A DNA stretch of 64,000 nucleotides from Rothia aerolata (GTDB taxonomy: Bacteria; Actinomycetota; Actinomycetes; Actinomycetales; Micrococcaceae): NCBI RefSeq assembly GCF_014635585.1, contig NZ_BMDC01000001.1, positions 968,139 to 1,032,138 on the forward strand. Reading direction: 5' to 3'. Numbering within the stretch: position 1 is the stretch's first letter; every line of letters begins with the position of its first letter. Shown here one piece after another: positions 41,554-52,451 of this stretch. The position numbers and the translations under genes were made by a program. A model generated the notes under the pieces. It saw nothing but the letters and a program-made list of their open reading frames with translations, had not been told where the DNA came from and made no database searches.

Positions 41554-44500
41554 TTAGACCTCTTCAACAGAGCTGGGCTCTGCGTGGGAAAGGTCAATGC
41601 CCAGGTCATCTGCTGCACGGAAGCCTTCATCTTCAGCATCGCGCATTTCGATGGTCTTACCCTCGGTTGAGAGCACCTCAACGTTCAGGCACAGGGACTG
41701 CATTTCCTTGATGAGAACCTTGAAGGACTCGGGAACACCCGGTTCGGGGATGTTCTCGCCCTTGACAATCGCCTCGTAGACCTTCACGCGACCGTTGACG
41801 TCGTCGGACTTGATAGTCAGGATTTCCTGCAGGGTGTAGGCGGCGCCGTATGCTTCCAGCGCCCACACTTCCATCTCACCAAAGCGCTGGCCACCGAACT
41901 GAGCCTTACCACCCAGGGGCTGCTGGGTAATCATGGAGTAAGGACCGGTGGAACGAGCGTGAATCTTGTCGTCTACCAGGTGGTGCAGCTTCAGGATGTA
42001 CTGGTAACCCACGGAAACGGGCTCGGGGAAGGGCTCACCGGAGCGACCGTCGAGCAGGCGAGCCTTACCGGAGCTGTTGATCAGACGATCGCCGTCGCGG
42101 TTGGGGTTCGCGTGGTCGAGCAGGTCGAACAGTTCGTCCTCACCAGCGCCGTCGAAGACCGGGGTTGCCACGTTGGTGGGGCCGGTTTCCTTGGGGAAGT
42201 TCGGCAGCTTGTCGAGCCAGGCGGGGTTTCCGTCAATCTTCCAACCCTGCTTAGCCAGCCAGCCGGTGTGAACCTCAAGTACCTGACCGATGTTCATACG
42301 GCCGGGAACACCCAGCGGGTTCAGAATAATGTCAACGGGGGTGCCGTCTTCCATGAAGGGCATATCTTCCACGGGAAGAATCTTGGTAATAACACCCTTG
42401 TTACCGTGGCGACCCGCCAGCTTATCGCCAACGGTGATCTTACGCTTCTGGGCAACGTAGACGCGCACCAGCTGGTTGACGCCCGAGGGCAGATCCTCTT
42501 CGTCGGTCTCGCGGTCGAAGATACGAACGCCGATCACGGTACCGGACTCGCCGTGGGGCACCTTCAGGGAGGTGTCACGAACTTCGCGGGACTTCTCGCC
42601 GAAGATAGCGCGCAGCAGGCGCTCCTCGGGGGTCAGCTCGGTCTCGCCCTTGGGGGTTACCTTACCCACCAGGATGTCACCGGACTCAACCTCAGCACCA
42701 ATGTGGATGATGCCGCGCTCGTCCAGGGCAGAGAGAACGTCCTCAGACACGTTGGGGATGTCACGGGTAATCTCTTCGGCACCAAGCTTGGTGTCGCGAG
42801 CATCAATCTCGTGTTCCTCAATGTGAATCGAGGTCAGCACATCATCGGAGATCATGCGCTGGGAGAGGATAATGCCATCCTCGAAGTTGAAGCCTTCCCA
42901 CGACATGTAAGCAACCAGCAGGTTCTTACCCAGTGCCAGCTCACCGTTGTCGGTGGAGGGGCCGTCTGCAATCAGGCCGGCAGCCTCAACGCGGTCGCCC
43001 ACCTTAACAACCACACGGTGGTTGTAGCAGTTACCGGGGTTAGAACGCTGGAACTTAGAAATCGGGTAGGAGGAGGTGGTGCCGTCGTCATTACGAACAA
43101 TCACCAGATCAGCCGAAACCTCGGAAACCACGCCTGCCTTCTTAGCCAGCACGGAGTCACCGGAGTCAATAGCTGCGTAGCGCTCCATACCGGTACCAAC
43201 CACGGGAGCCTCAGACTGCAACAGCGGCACAGCCTGGCGCTGCATGTTAGCACCCATCAGTGCTCGGTTAGCGTCGTCGTGTTCCAGGTAAGGAATCAGA
43301 GCGGTTGCAACGGACACCATCTGGCGGGGCGAAACGTCCATGAACTGAACGTCGGTTGCCTCAACCAGCACCGCCTCACCGGAGCCATCGCCTGCACGGC
43401 AGAGAACCTCGTCCTCGGCAAAACGCATCTCGTCGTTCAGGGGTGCGTTAGCCTGCGCGATGATCGCGCCCTTTTCGTCGTCGGCGGTCAGGTAAACAAC
43501 CTTGTCGGTGACCTGGCCGTTCTCAACGCGGCGGTAGGGGGTCTCGATGAAACCGAAGGGGTTGATACGGGCGTAGGTTGCCAGCGAACCAATCAGACCA
43601 ATGTTGGGGCCTTCAGGGGTTTCAATGGGGCACATACGGCCGTAGTGGGAGGGGTGCACGTCTCGCACTTCCATGCCCGCGCGATCACGGGAGAGGCCGC
43701 CGGGGCCCAGAGCGGAAAGACGGCGCTTGTGGGTCAGACCAGCCAGCGGGTTGTTCTGATCCATGAACTGGGAGAGCTGCGAGGTACCGAAGAACTCCTT
43801 GATCGATGCAACCACCGGGCGGATGTTGATCAGGGTCTGCGGGGTGATTGCCTCAACGTCCTGGGTGGTCATACGCTCGCGGACGACGCGCTCCATGCGG
43901 GAGAGGCCGGTGCGGATCTGGTTCTCGATCAGTTCGCCAACAGCGCGAATACGGCGGTTACCAAAGTGGTCGATATCGTCAGTATCAACGCGGATGTCGG
44001 TCTCTTCGCCGTCACGAATGCCCTTGATGGAGGTGCCACCGGCGTGCAGGGTCACCAGGTAACGAATCATTGCGGCGATGTCGTCCTGAGACAGAACCAT
44101 TGCCGAAGGATCGTTCAGGGGCATGTCGATACCCAGCTTGCGGTTGACCTTGTAGCGGCCCACCTTGGCCAGGTCATAGCGCTTGGGGGTGAAGTACATG
44201 TTGTCCAGCAGCGCCTGAGCTGCATCAACCGTGGGGGGCTCGCCCGGGCGGAGCTTGCGGTAGATATCCAGCAGAGCTTCATCGCGGTTGGAGACAGTGT
44301 CTTTCTCCAGGGTCGCGCGAATCGAATCGAACTCGCCGAATTCCTCAAGAATCTTAGCTTCGGTCCAGCCGAGAGCCTTCAGCAGAACGGTCACCGACTG
44401 CTTGCGCTTGCGGTCCAGGCGAACGCCCACCTGGTCGCGCTTATCAATTTCCAGCTCGAACCATGCACCGCGGGAGGGGATGATCTTGGCTGAGTAGATG

Positions 44501-45066
44501 TCTTTATCAGAGGTGCGGTCAGCCGACTTCTCAAAGTAGGCGCCGGGAGAACGAACCAGCTGGGAAACAACAACGCGCTCGGTACCGTTAATCACGAAGG
44601 TACCGGACTCGGTCATGAGCGGGAAGTCACCCATGAACACGGTCTGCTGCTTGATTTCGCCGGTGTTGTTGTTCATGAATTCGGCCTTGACGTACAGCGG
44701 AGCTGCGTAGGTCGCATCGCGATCCTTGCACTCTTCCATGCTGTACTTGGGGTCAGCGAATTCGGGGTCGGAGAATGACAGGGACATGGTGCCCTGGAAG
44801 TCTTCGATCGGTGAGATTTCTTCGAAGATTTCAGCCAGACCTGAGATGGTCTGCACCGAAGTATCACCGGTCTCTACAGCCTTGGCAGCCTTTTCTGCCC
44901 AGCGCTCGTTGCCCACGAGGCGGTCAAAGCTGTCAGTCTGCAAAGCGAGCAGGTTAGGAACCTGCAGCGGCTCTGAAATTTTTGCGAATGAAATACGGCG
45001 GGGTGAACCGTCAGGGTTCAGTGCGCCGTTAGCGGCTTCGTTGTTAGAGGTGCTCGAGGCGACCAA
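41554..45066 (-). CDS. rpoB: RNA polymerase beta subunit (TTG start)
   Basis: I place the start at a TTG (45064-45066) after GAAGGA, giving 1170 residues beginning M-V-A-S-S-T-S-N-N, the usual Micrococcaceae start; an in-frame ATG at 45117 would add 17 unrelated residues. The rifampicin region ([20 protein letters not shown]) has the wild-type Asp, His and Ser at the positions equivalent to E. coli 516, 526 and 531, so rifampicin sensitivity is expected. Other signatures such as [11 protein letters not shown] and [12 protein letters not shown] are intact. The 270-base region before it (45067-45336) must hold the rpoBC promoter. Confidence 0.97.
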   Translation of the reverse strand: MVASSTSNNEAANGALNPDGSPRRISFAKISEPLQVPNLLALQTDSFDRLVGNERWAEKAAKAVETGDTSVQTISGLAEIFEEISPIEDFQGTMSLSFSDPEFADPKYSMEECKDRDATYAAPLYVKAEFMNNNTGEIKQQTVFMGDFPLMTESGTFVINGTERVVVSQLVRSPGAYFEKSADRTSDKDIYSAKIIPSRGAWFELEIDKRDQVGVRLDRKRKQSVTVLLKALGWTEAKILEEFGEFDSIRATLEKDTVSNRDEALLDIYRKLRPGEPPTVDAAQALLDNMYFTPKRYDLAKVGRYKVNRKLGIDMPLNDPSAMVLSQDDIAAMIRYLVTLHAGGTSIKGIRDGEETDIRVDTDDIDHFGNRRIRAVGELIENQIRTGLSRMERVVRERMTTQDVEAITPQTLINIRPVVASIKEFFGTSQLSQFMDQNNPLAGLTHKRRLSALGPGGLSRDRAGMEVRDVHPSHYGRMCPIETPEGPNIGLIGSLATYARINPFGFIETPYRRVENGQVTDKVVYLTADDEKGAIIAQANAPLNDEMRFAEDEVLCRAGDGSGEAVLVEATDVQFMDVSPRQMVSVATALIPYLEHDDANRALMGANMQRQAVPLLQSEAPVVGTGMERYAAIDSGDSVLAKKAGVVSEVSADLVIVRNDDGTTSSYPISKFQRSNPGNCYNHRVVVKVGDRVEAAGLIADGPSTDNGELALGKNLLVAYMSWEGFNFEDGIILSQRMISDDVLTSIHIEEHEIDARDTKLGAEEITRDIPNVSEDVLSALDERGIIHIGAEVESGDILVGKVTPKGETELTPEERLLRAIFGEKSREVRDTSLKVPHGESGTVIGVRIFDRETDEEDLPSGVNQLVRVYVAQKRKITVGDKLAGRHGNKGVITKILPVEDMPFMEDGTPVDIILNPLGVPGRMNIGQVLEVHTGWLAKQGWKIDGNPAWLDKLPNFPKETGPTNVATPVFDGAGEDELFDLLDHANPNRDGDRLINSSGKARLLDGRSGEPFPEPVSVGYQYILKLHHLVDDKIHARSTGPYSMITQQPLGGKAQFGGQRFGEMEVWALEAYGAAYTLQEILTIKSDDVNGRVKVYEAIVKGENIPEPGVPESFKVLIKEMQSLCLNVEVLSTEGKTIEMRDAEDEGFRAADDLGIDLSHAEPSSVEEV

Positions 45067-45336
45067 GTTGGATCCTTCCACAGACCTTTTCTTCGTACTC
45101 ACTACCCCGCAAAACACGAAGAAAGCCGCAGGTTTCTGCTGAAAATCACAACACGCACAGCACTAAAAGAGTGTTGGGCTGCTGGGATCGTAGACAAAAC
45201 TGGACTATTTTCGGCTCTGTATCACCCATGCCCACCGCTATATGAAGGCACTCAGGTTAGGGATAGCGCAAATATTCACAATACACCAAACGAGGGTGTG
45301 TGTCTATACAGTCTGCGGAAGGATTTTGCAACTTTA
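45067..45336 (-). promoter_or_regulatory. Leader and promoter region of rpoBC
   Basis: No gene is visible in this gap between sdaA and rpoB. TTGTGA followed 16 bases later by TAACCT on the minus strand is one possible promoter, but several weak alternatives exist. No clear terminator for sdaA was seen, only a short ACACC/GGGTGT inverted repeat. Confidence 0.3.
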
Positions 45337-46821
45337 CTAGCACTCCACCACGTTCACCGCCAGGCCGCCCATCGAGGTTTCCTTGTAGCGGTTAGACATG
45401 TCTTCGCCGGTCTGGCGCATAGTTTCGATGACCTGGTCAAGCGAAACCCGGTGCTCGCCGTCCCCGCGTAGCGCCATCTTGGCGGCGTTGATAGCCTTGG
45501 CTGCCGCCATAGCGTTGCGCTCGATGCAGGGAATCTGTACCAGGCCGCCCACCGGGTCGCAGGTCAGGCCCAGGTTGTGTTCCATGGCGATTTCGGCGGC
45601 ATTTTCGATCTGCTCGTTGGTGCCACCCATCGCCTGGGCGAGGCCGGCTGCCGCCATGGACGACGCCGTGCCCACCTCCCCCTGGCACCCCACTTCTGCG
45701 CCGGAGATAGAAGCGCGCTTCTTGTAGAGGGCTCCCACCGCTGAGGCCGCAAGGAAGAAGTCCACCACGGTCTGGTTGCGCTTGGCCTCGCCACAGTGGC
45801 GAATACCGGGCAGGTAGTTCATGGTGTAGTGGAGCACCGCTGGAATGATGCCGGAGGCGCCGTTGGTCGGCGCGGTGACGATGCGGCCGCCAAAGGCGTT
45901 TTCCTCATTGACGGCGAGCGCAATCAGGTTGACCCATTCCATCCAGTATTCGGGGGATTTGCTGGGGTCTTCGCTGAGAAGGTCGCGGTGCCAGGCACCG
46001 GCGCGGCAGCGCACTTTCAGGGGGCCCGGCAGGTAGCCCACGCGGGAGAGGGAAGATCCAATGCACTCCTGCATTACTTTGCGGATGGAGAGAATACCCT
46101 CTCGAATTTCCTCCTCGCTGCGGGCTGAGAGTTCGTTCTGCATCTTCAGCTGGGCGATGGAGAGGCCGGCGCCGTTGGCCATATCGACCAGTTCTTCGCC
46201 GGATCCGAAGGGATAGGGCGCCTCGGTCAGGCCGCTACCGGCGGTGTTATCTTCGTTTTCTTCCACCACGAAGCCGCCGCCGATAGAGAAGTAAGTTCGT
46301 TCAAGAAGCAGTTTCTCTGCGGAGTCCCAGGCCGCGACCTTAATACCGTTGGTGTGGCGAGGGAGCACGGTGAGCGGGCGCAGGGTCATGTCGGCCTCAC
46401 GGTAGTTAACGGTGGGCCCAGAAATTTTGCCGCTGTTATTTTTGGGGTGGCCGCCCTCAAATTCGGCGGCGCGGAAACCCGCCAGCGGCAGAGTTCCGTC
46501 TACCTGGTTGCGGTTGATAAATTGCTCGGATTCGGCAATATCAATGATTTCGGGTACAAAGCCCGCCAGGCCCTTCAGCGCTGCCGACATCGTGCCGTGG
46601 CCTGCGCCGGTGGCGGCGAGGGAGCCGTAGAGATCAATGTGCACCTTTGCTACCTGATCTAGCTGGCCGGTTTCAATAAGTTCGGTGACAAAGCGGTTGG
46701 TGGCGCGCATGGGCCCCACGGTGTGGGAGGATGAGGGGCCAACGCCAATCGAGAACATTTCGAAGACGGAAATATCGTAGTCCAGGGCTTCTGCCTGAAC
46801 CTGTTCTGAACTGATGTTCAT
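45337..46821 (-). CDS. sdaA: L-serine ammonia-lyase, iron-sulfur type
   Basis: This 494-residue single-chain enzyme deaminates L-serine to pyruvate and ammonia. The beta domain comes first ([19 protein letters not shown]), then the catalytic alpha domain with the cluster-binding cysteines in [15 protein letters not shown] and IPCIERNA. A strong AAGGAG precedes the ATG. It is third in gcvP-gcvT-sdaA, with an 84-base gap containing a hairpin, so glycine broken down by the cleavage system and serine are probably handled together under the glycine riboswitch. Confidence 0.95.
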   Translation of the reverse strand: MNISSEQVQAEALDYDISVFEMFSIGVGPSSSHTVGPMRATNRFVTELIETGQLDQVAKVHIDLYGSLAATGAGHGTMSAALKGLAGFVPEIIDIAESEQFINRNQVDGTLPLAGFRAAEFEGGHPKNNSGKISGPTVNYREADMTLRPLTVLPRHTNGIKVAAWDSAEKLLLERTYFSIGGGFVVEENEDNTAGSGLTEAPYPFGSGEELVDMANGAGLSIAQLKMQNELSARSEEEIREGILSIRKVMQECIGSSLSRVGYLPGPLKVRCRAGAWHRDLLSEDPSKSPEYWMEWVNLIALAVNEENAFGGRIVTAPTNGASGIIPAVLHYTMNYLPGIRHCGEAKRNQTVVDFFLAASAVGALYKKRASISGAEVGCQGEVGTASSMAAAGLAQAMGGTNEQIENAAEIAMEHNLGLTCDPVGGLVQIPCIERNAMAAAKAINAAKMALRGDGEHRVSLDQVIETMRQTGEDMSNRYKETSMGGLAVNVVEC

Positions 46822-46848
46822 GTTCGCTCCTTGGTGGGTGAGCGGGTT

Positions 46849-46879
46849 ACGGGCGCCAGCGGGGTGTGCTGGCGCCCGT
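46849..46879 (-). terminator. Hairpin between gcvT and sdaA
   Basis: A 12-bp stem (46849-46860 with 46868-46879) with a 7-base loop. The T run is on the plus-strand side (GTTTCTT), not on the transcribed minus strand, so it may limit read-through or protect the upstream mRNA rather than terminate fully. Confidence 0.5.
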
Positions 46880-46905
46880 TTCTTACTGTGTGCGGGTGAG
46901 CGGCT

Positions 46906-48018
46906 CTACTGTGAGCGTGAGTAGAAGGGCAGCTCTACCACGTCAAAGGGAGCCCTCTTTCCGCGGATATCCACCTCGATGGTGGAGCCGGTTTTCGCGT
47001 ACTTGCTCTCTAGCAACGCCATGGCAATCGGATAGCCCAGGGTCGGGGAGGGAATACCGGAGGTAATCTCGCCAACTTCCGCCTCGCCGTCCATCAGCTT
47101 GGCGCCGGCGCGCCCGGGGCGCTTTCCCTGTGCCTTGAGTCCGATGAGGACGCGCGGGGCTTCGGTTTTCGCCGCCTCGGCCAGGGCCTCGCGACCCACG
47201 AAGTCCGCGGTTTTCTTGTCCAGGGCAATCTCTACCAGCCGGCCCAGGCCTGACTCAAAGGGGGTGATCTCCAGGCCCAGCTCGTGGCCGTAGAGGGGCA
47301 TGCCCGCTTCCAGACGCAGAGAGTCGCGAGCTGCCAGACCGGCGGGCTTCAGACCGTGGGGCTGGCCAGCTGCTAAAGCGGCGTCCCAGATCTGCTCCGC
47401 CTGTGAATTGGGCACGTAGATCTCAAAGCCGTCTTCGCCGGTGTAGCCGGTGCGGGCCAGCAGCACCTCAACGCCTGCCAGTTTCATCGGGGTGGCGGCG
47501 TAGTAGCGCAGCTCCTTGACCGCCTGCGGGTCAGAGGGCTCCATCTCCAGCAGGATTTCTTCTGCCTTGGGGCCCTGAACAGCCACCAGGCCGGTGAGCT
47601 CAGACTCGTTGGTGAGCTCCACGTCAAAGTCACCCTTGCGAGCGCTAAAGGCCTCAAAGTCCACCTCAACGTTGGCGGCGTTAGGCACCACCAGGAATTC
47701 GTCCTCAGCCAGGCGGTAGGTAATCAGATCGTCGATCACTCCCCCGGCTTCGTTTACCAGAATCGAATACTTGGCCTTGCCCACCTTGAGCACACCCATG
47801 TTAGAAACCAGGGTGAAATCCAAGAACGCTGCGGCGTCGGGGCCCTTGATACGGAACTCGCCCATGTGGGAGAGGTCAAAGAGCCCGGCGGCCTCGCGCA
47901 CGGCGTGGTGTTCAGCGACGTCATTCTCATACTTCAGCGGCATATCCCAGCCACCGAAGTCGGTGAAGGAGGCTCCCAGCTCAGCGTGCTTTTCGTGCAG
48001 TGCAGTGTGCTTAGTCAT
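46906..48018 (-). CDS. gcvT: Glycine cleavage system T protein (aminomethyltransferase)
   Basis: GcvT transfers the methylene carbon from the aminomethyl-lipoyl H protein to tetrahydrofolate, releasing ammonia. The 370-residue protein has the DFGGWDMPLKY start, LDFTLVSNMG, and the conserved TGYTGEDGFEIY folate-site region. It starts 12 bases after gcvP. The H protein gene is not in this cluster. Confidence 0.95.
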   Translation of the reverse strand: MTKHTALHEKHAELGASFTDFGGWDMPLKYENDVAEHHAVREAAGLFDLSHMGEFRIKGPDAAAFLDFTLVSNMGVLKVGKAKYSILVNEAGGVIDDLITYRLAEDEFLVVPNAANVEVDFEAFSARKGDFDVELTNESELTGLVAVQGPKAEEILLEMEPSDPQAVKELRYYAATPMKLAGVEVLLARTGYTGEDGFEIYVPNSQAEQIWDAALAAGQPHGLKPAGLAARDSLRLEAGMPLYGHELGLEITPFESGLGRLVEIALDKKTADFVGREALAEAAKTEAPRVLIGLKAQGKRPGRAGAKLMDGEAEVGEITSGIPSPTLGYPIAMALLESKYAKTGSTIEVDIRGKRAPFDVVELPFYSRSQ

Positions 48019-48030
48019 GTCTATCAGAAC

Positions 48031-50868
48031 CTACTTTGCTTCCAGATCGAAGGCTTCTAGGGGAGGGCACTCGCAGACCAGGTGGCGGTCGCCACCGGCG
48101 CCGTCGATACGTCCCACCGAGGGGAAGTACTTGGCCAGGCGCAGGGCGCTCACCGGGTAGGCGGCCTGGGCGCGGGTGTAGGGGCGGTTCCAGGTATCTG
48201 CGGTGAGGACGTCGGCGGTGTGGGGGGCGTTGCGCAGCACCGACTCTTCGAGGGCGACGGTACCTGCCGAGACTTCCTTAATCTCGGCGTGGATCGTGCG
48301 CATTGCCTCGATAAAGCGGTCGAGTTCTTCAAGGTTCTCAGACTCGGTGGGCTCCACCATCAGGGTTCCGGGAACGGGGAAGGCCAGGGTGGGAGCGTGG
48401 AAGCCGAAGTCAATCAGGCGCTTGCAGACATCCTCTGCGGTGACTCCCGACTCGGCGGTGAGCTGCCGCAGATCCAGGATGCACTCGTGGGCTACCAGAC
48501 CGTGGTCGCCGGTGTAGAGAACCGGGAAGAGCTCGTTGAGCTCGTGGGCAATGTAGTTGGCGTTGAGAATAGCGTACTCGGAAGAGGACTTCAGCCCCTC
48601 AGCGCCGGTCATTGCAATGTACATCCAGGAAATAGGCAGCACACCGGCAGAACCAAACATCGCCTGCGAAATCGGCAGGGGGGCCTTCGCCAGCTTACCC
48701 TCAGCATCTGCCTCATAGCCGTTACCGGGCAGGTACTTTTCCAGGTGCTGGCGCACCGCCACGGGGCCAACGCCGGGACCACCGCCGCCGTGAGGAATAG
48801 AGAAGGTCTTATGCAGGTTCAGGTGCGAGACATCGCCACCGAACTTGCCGGGCTGGGCCAGACCCATCTGAGCGTTGAGGTTGGCGCCGTCCACATACAC
48901 CTGACCGCCGGCGTCATGCACCAGCTGGCAGACCTCAACCACCTGCTCCTCGAACACGCCGTGGGTGGAGGGGTAGGTAATCATGATGCCGGCAACGGTA
49001 TCGCCGTACTTCTCAATCTTGAGCTTGAGATCGTCAACGTCGATAGAGCCGTCCTCAGCGGTTGCCACGCCGGCGACCGAAAGGCCGGCCAGAGCAGCCG
49101 AGGCGGCGTTGGTGCCGTGAGCAGACATGGGAATCAGCACCACGGTGCGCTGGTCATCGCCGTTTGCCTTGTGGTAGGCCCGAATAGCGCGCAGGCCCGC
49201 GTACTCGCCGGAAGCACCGGAGTTGGGCTGCAGAGAAATCGCATCGTAGCCGGTAATGGCAACCAGCCAGGTCGAGAGCTCATCAATCAGAGCCTTCCAA
49301 CCCTTCGCCTGGTCAGCAGGAGCAAGCGGGTGAATCGTGGCAAACTCAGGCCAGGAGATGGGCTCCATCTCGGCGGCTGCGTTGAGCTTCATGGTGCAGG
49401 AACCCAGCGGAATCATGGTGCGGTCCAGCGCCAAATCCTTATCGGAAAGGCGGCGCAGGTAGCGCATCATGGCGGTCTCCGAGCGGTAGGTGTGGAAGAC
49501 CGGGTGCTGCATAAACTCATCGGTGCGCAGGAACTCTTCGGCGATACCGTATTCGTCGGTCTCCCCCAGCTCACCGCCGAGAGCCTCTACGAGAGCCGCC
49601 AGAACGTCGTCCCCGTGAGATTCACCCACCGAAATAGAGATGCGGTCATCGTTAATCTTGCGGATATTGATACCAGCCTTCAGTGCGGCCGCAACCAGCT
49701 GATCGGCCTTGCCCTCGGTATCGAAAGCAACGGTGTCAAAGAAGTTCTGGTGCACCAGCTTCAGACCTGCTTCAACACCGGCAGCGGCAACTCGGGCGGC
49801 GTTATCGTGCAGGCGGTTGGCAATCGCCCGCAGGCCCTCGGGGCCGTGGTAAACCGCGTAGGCACCGGCAGCAATAGCCAGCAGAGCCTGGGCGGTACAA
49901 ATGTTGGAGGTGGCCTTCTCGCGGCGGATATGCTGCTCGCGGGTCTGGAGGGCCAGGCGGTAGGCGGGCTTACCGGCGGTGTCGGTAGAAACACCCACCA
50001 GGCGGCCGGGCAGGTTACGCTCCATACCCTTATGCACCGCCATGTAGGCAGCGTGAGGGCCACCGTACCAGAGCGGCAGGCCAAAGCGCTGGGTATTGCC
50101 CACCGCCACGTCTGCGCCCAGCTCGCCCGGGGACTTCAGCAGGGTCAGCGCCAGCAGGTCAGCGGCAACGGTCACCAGGGCGTTACGCTCGTGGGCCTGG
50201 TCGATGAGGGGCTTGATGTCGCGGATCTCGCCGTCGTGAGCGGGATAGGAGAGGACGACGCCGTAGAGGTCGCCCTCGGGCAGACCGTCAGCAAAATCGG
50301 TCACCACGAAATCGATGCCGAGAGCCTCAGCTCGACCGCGCACCACAGAAAGAGTCTGGGGAAGGCAACGGGAATCAATAGCAAAGAAGCCGTTCTTAAC
50401 CTTCTTATTTGCCCGGTGCATCATTACAGCCGCTTCGGCTACAGCGGTGGATTCATCGAGCAGGGAGGCGTTGGCAATCTCCAGGCCGGTCAGCTCCATG
50501 ACCACGTTCTGGAAGTTCAGCAGGGCTTCCAGGCGGCCCTGGGAAATCTCCGGCTGGTAGGGAGTGTAAGAGGTGTACCAGCCCGGGTTCTCCAGAATAT
50601 TGCGGCGGATCACCGCGGGAGTGATGGAATCATAGTAGCCCGCGCCAATCATCTGGTTCATCACCGTATTCTGCGCTGCGTACTCAGCCAGCTTCGCCTG
50701 GGCCTCGCTCTCACTCAGCGGTGCGGGCAAATCAAGGTCATCCTCAAGCCTGATGGAGTCGGGAACAACGGTGTCAACCAACTCGTCGAGGGTCTCAAAA
50801 CCCACGGTCTTGAGCATAAAATCACGGTCGGATTCGCGGGGGCCAAGGTGGCGGTCAATGAATGACAT
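48031..50868 (-). CDS. gcvP: Glycine dehydrogenase (decarboxylating), P protein
   Basis: GcvP decarboxylates glycine with pyridoxal phosphate and loads the aminomethyl group onto GcvH. The 945-residue protein is the single-chain form with two homologous halves; the PLP lysine lies in [18 protein letters not shown] in the second half. It begins [15 protein letters not shown], normal for the family, with AGGAG upstream. A tandem glycine riboswitch precedes it. Confidence 0.97.
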   Translation of the reverse strand: MSFIDRHLGPRESDRDFMLKTVGFETLDELVDTVVPDSIRLEDDLDLPAPLSESEAQAKLAEYAAQNTVMNQMIGAGYYDSITPAVIRRNILENPGWYTSYTPYQPEISQGRLEALLNFQNVVMELTGLEIANASLLDESTAVAEAAVMMHRANKKVKNGFFAIDSRCLPQTLSVVRGRAEALGIDFVVTDFADGLPEGDLYGVVLSYPAHDGEIRDIKPLIDQAHERNALVTVAADLLALTLLKSPGELGADVAVGNTQRFGLPLWYGGPHAAYMAVHKGMERNLPGRLVGVSTDTAGKPAYRLALQTREQHIRREKATSNICTAQALLAIAAGAYAVYHGPEGLRAIANRLHDNAARVAAAGVEAGLKLVHQNFFDTVAFDTEGKADQLVAAALKAGINIRKINDDRISISVGESHGDDVLAALVEALGGELGETDEYGIAEEFLRTDEFMQHPVFHTYRSETAMMRYLRRLSDKDLALDRTMIPLGSCTMKLNAAAEMEPISWPEFATIHPLAPADQAKGWKALIDELSTWLVAITGYDAISLQPNSGASGEYAGLRAIRAYHKANGDDQRTVVLIPMSAHGTNAASAALAGLSVAGVATAEDGSIDVDDLKLKIEKYGDTVAGIMITYPSTHGVFEEQVVEVCQLVHDAGGQVYVDGANLNAQMGLAQPGKFGGDVSHLNLHKTFSIPHGGGGPGVGPVAVRQHLEKYLPGNGYEADAEGKLAKAPLPISQAMFGSAGVLPISWMYIAMTGAEGLKSSSEYAILNANYIAHELNELFPVLYTGDHGLVAHECILDLRQLTAESGVTAEDVCKRLIDFGFHAPTLAFPVPGTLMVEPTESENLEELDRFIEAMRTIHAEIKEVSAGTVALEESVLRNAPHTADVLTADTWNRPYTRAQAAYPVSALRLAKYFPSVGRIDGAGGDRHLVCECPPLEAFDLEAK

Positions 50869-50910
50869 AGAGCAAACTCCTGGTCAGATTCTCGACCCCG
50901 GTTCTGGGGT

Positions 50911-51155
50911 CTTGATCTCCCCGCTCTGTTCCTAACCTGAGAGTTTTAGCCCGGTTTCTGCCTTTGACGGCAAAAGCCAGGTTTGCCCCTGCGGTGGGGC
51001 TCGTGTGCCCCTCTTCAGAGTCGCCTACACTACGCGGTACTTTTGCCTGAGAGTTTCCCGGGAAGATCTTGCTCCTTCGGCGCCAGCTTTTCTGCGGCCT
51101 ACCCGGACTTGCCTGGGTTAGCCTCACAAAAGACCGGTCTCTCCCGCGCGTGATG
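50911..51155 (-). ncRNA. Tandem glycine riboswitch upstream of gcvP
   Basis: Read on the minus strand, this region holds two aptamers. The first has GGGAGAG, then GCCGAAGGAGCAA and AAACTCTCAGGCAAAAG. The second has GACTCTGAAGAGG, GCAGGGGCAAACC and AAACTCTCAGGTT. These are the conserved core blocks of glycine riboswitches, joined by a short linker. Glycine binding normally turns on glycine-cleavage genes. A 6-bp hairpin (50894-50911) lies between the second aptamer and the gcvP ribosome-binding site and may be part of the switch; no T run follows, which suggests translational control. The promoter is probably in 51156-51190 (TTGTGT and TTAATA 18 apart). Confidence 0.92.
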
Positions 51156-51279
51156 AGCGGCTATTAACAACTCTTAAAGTGTGCCACACAACAGAGGTAA
51201 GCACCAGTTCCCCTAGACCTCGGGGAGGGTACTACCCGGCTCGCCGTCATTCTGTACAGGGTTATCTTGGAGGCTGTCA

Positions 51280-51345
51280 TTTTGTACAGGTTTGTCTCGG
51301 GTGTACAGAGGTAACCCTGTACGCCCGAGACAAACCTGTACAAAA
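51280..51345. repeat. 66-bp imperfect palindrome (family B, copy 1)
   Basis: The two 31-base arms are complementary except for a T/G wobble-type position and one mismatch near the centre (around GGTAACC). It matches copy 2 at 52452-52515 almost exactly in its outer parts. A partial left end (CGCCGTCATTCTGTACAGG, 51242-51260) precedes it, and GTACAGGGTTA (51254-51264) is complementary to TAACCCTGTAC (51312-51322), so alternative pairing is possible. The gap 51181-51383 has no gene. Confidence 0.9.
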
Positions 51346-51383
51346 GGGGAATCTCTCTCCCCGCGGAGCCAGCGACGACGCCG

Positions 51384-52286
51384 CTATAAGCTGGCGAGGT
51401 AGCGCGAAAGCTGGTTTTTGAAGAGACCCGGATTTTTAAAGACCTCATTCCAGGTGACCCGAAAAATCCTCTCCCCCGAGTTAAGGAAGTCTTTTTCCCG
51501 CTGTCTCTCGTGCATCACCGCCTGATCGGTGGGGCCGAAAGAGGTGTACTTGATCAGACCGTCGTACTCCACATAAACCGAGAAGTCAGGCAGATAAAAG
51601 TCAGCCCGATACATTCGACCCCCGAGCGAAATCCACACCTGCTCATGGTAGGAAACCCCCATTTCGTCAAGAAGCAAGCGGGTAAGGGTCTCCCCCGGCG
51701 ACTCAGACTTGTTACTCATGCTCCTGGCCACCCTTGCCACTGCTTTTCGATGGTGGCCCTGGTATTCCAGCATCTTGGTTCTCAAAGTCTCTATCTCGAT
51801 GAGCTGCATCCTCAGGGCCGAGTCTGCCAAAACCACCGCTTCGCGGAAAGACAGCACACAGCAACAATCAATCACGGTTGTTGCAATATCGGTGGTTACC
51901 GCACCACACCGGGTCAGCCGTGTTTCGGTAGTAGGTTTGAGCTTCACGTGTTTTACAATTCCCGGCGTTGAGCCCCTGGAATTTGGCCTACAGTACACAT
52001 GAATCCTCTGGGGCAGGCTAATCAGTGAAAGCGAATTGAGCATAGCAGCAGACTGATGAGAAAAGACTGTTCTCGGCACCGATTTGAAGTACCCCACCAC
52101 GTGCAGAAGCGGATGCTCCCACTTCTTAAGCTCTGCCACCTGGCTCGGGTAGACATAGACCCCACGACGGATTCTTGCAAGCTCTCCCCGATAGACCAGA
52201 CTCTGAATGGTGGCATCGGAAAACCGTGCTTCCCTCAAATCCCGATAGGTGTGAATCAGCGGGAAAATTTCGTCGATTGTTTTCAT
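51384..52286 (-). CDS. AbiEi-like antitoxin domain fused to a DUF559-type nuclease-fold domain
   Basis: The 300-residue protein starts with a winged-helix region (about 15-50, ending in ARIRRGVYVYP) like that of AbiEi-family transcriptional antitoxins. A middle part (SHQSAAMLNSLSL, LTRCGAVTTDIATTVIDCC) is also typical of the family. The C-terminus (about 195-290) has Glu199, RADFYLPDF with Asp229 and YVEYDG with Glu240 and Asp242, the pattern of DUF559/Vsr-like PD-(D/E)XK folds. Whether it cuts DNA is unknown. There is no AbiEii toxin gene beside it. The start has essentially no leader; a promoter with an operator-like inverted repeat lies directly upstream, and long palindromes stand on both sides. 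Confidence 0.8.
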   Translation of the reverse strand: MKTIDEIFPLIHTYRDLREARFSDATIQSLVYRGELARIRRGVYVYPSQVAELKKWEHPLLHVVGYFKSVPRTVFSHQSAAMLNSLSLISLPQRIHVYCRPNSRGSTPGIVKHVKLKPTTETRLTRCGAVTTDIATTVIDCCCVLSFREAVVLADSALRMQLIEIETLRTKMLEYQGHHRKAVARVARSMSNKSESPGETLTRLLLDEMGVSYHEQVWISLGGRMYRADFYLPDFSVYVEYDGLIKYTSFGPTDQAVMHERQREKDFLNSGERIFRVTWNEVFKNPGLFKNQLSRYLASL

Positions 52287-52303
52287 GAGAACAGTGTGCC
52301 CCG

Positions 52304-52332
52304 CTATAACCTTTCGCGGTGGCCCAGCTCAA
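52304..52332 (-). promoter_or_regulatory. Promoter of the AbiEi-like gene
   Basis: On the minus strand TTGAGC (52327-52332), a 17-base spacer and TTATAG (52304-52309), about 20 bases before the ATG. Transcription would start within about ten bases of the start codon, so translation may be leaderless or nearly so; no Shine-Dalgarno is visible. Confidence 0.55.
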
Positions 52333-52389
52333 AATCTGTGGATAAAACCCGGCGTTTTTCTTCTTCTTTTAGGGTTATCCACAGATTTT
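52331..52389. promoter_or_regulatory. 15-bp inverted repeat with two perfect DnaA boxes
   Basis: AAAATCTGTGGATAA (52331-52345) and TTATCCACAGATTTT (52375-52389) are exact complements with 29 bases between them. Each arm includes TTATCCACA, a perfect DnaA-box 9-mer (52337-52345 inverted and 52375-52383). The nearer arm touches the -35 of the AbiEi-like gene, so it may be an autoregulatory operator; DnaA binding is an alternative. Confidence 0.75.
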
Positions 52390-52451
52390 CTGTGTGAAGT
52401 ATTCCTCAGCCCGTCCAAATGTGGCCGGTTGGGCATAAGGCACGCCGTCAT

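Noticed and set aside
41959-44493. An 844-codon open frame opposite rpoB
   Set aside because: Shadow of rpoB codon usage with no domain, ribosome-binding site or context.
41554-45066. Rifampicin-resistance changes in rpoB, prompted by the S12 changes
   Set aside because: The rifampicin region keeps the wild-type Asp, His and Ser at the main resistance positions.
48082-50865. A 927-codon open frame on the plus strand opposite gcvP
   Set aside because: It exactly shadows gcvP; the sense protein is a clear full-length family member, while the antisense translation has no recognisable domain. Long antisense frames are expected at this base composition.
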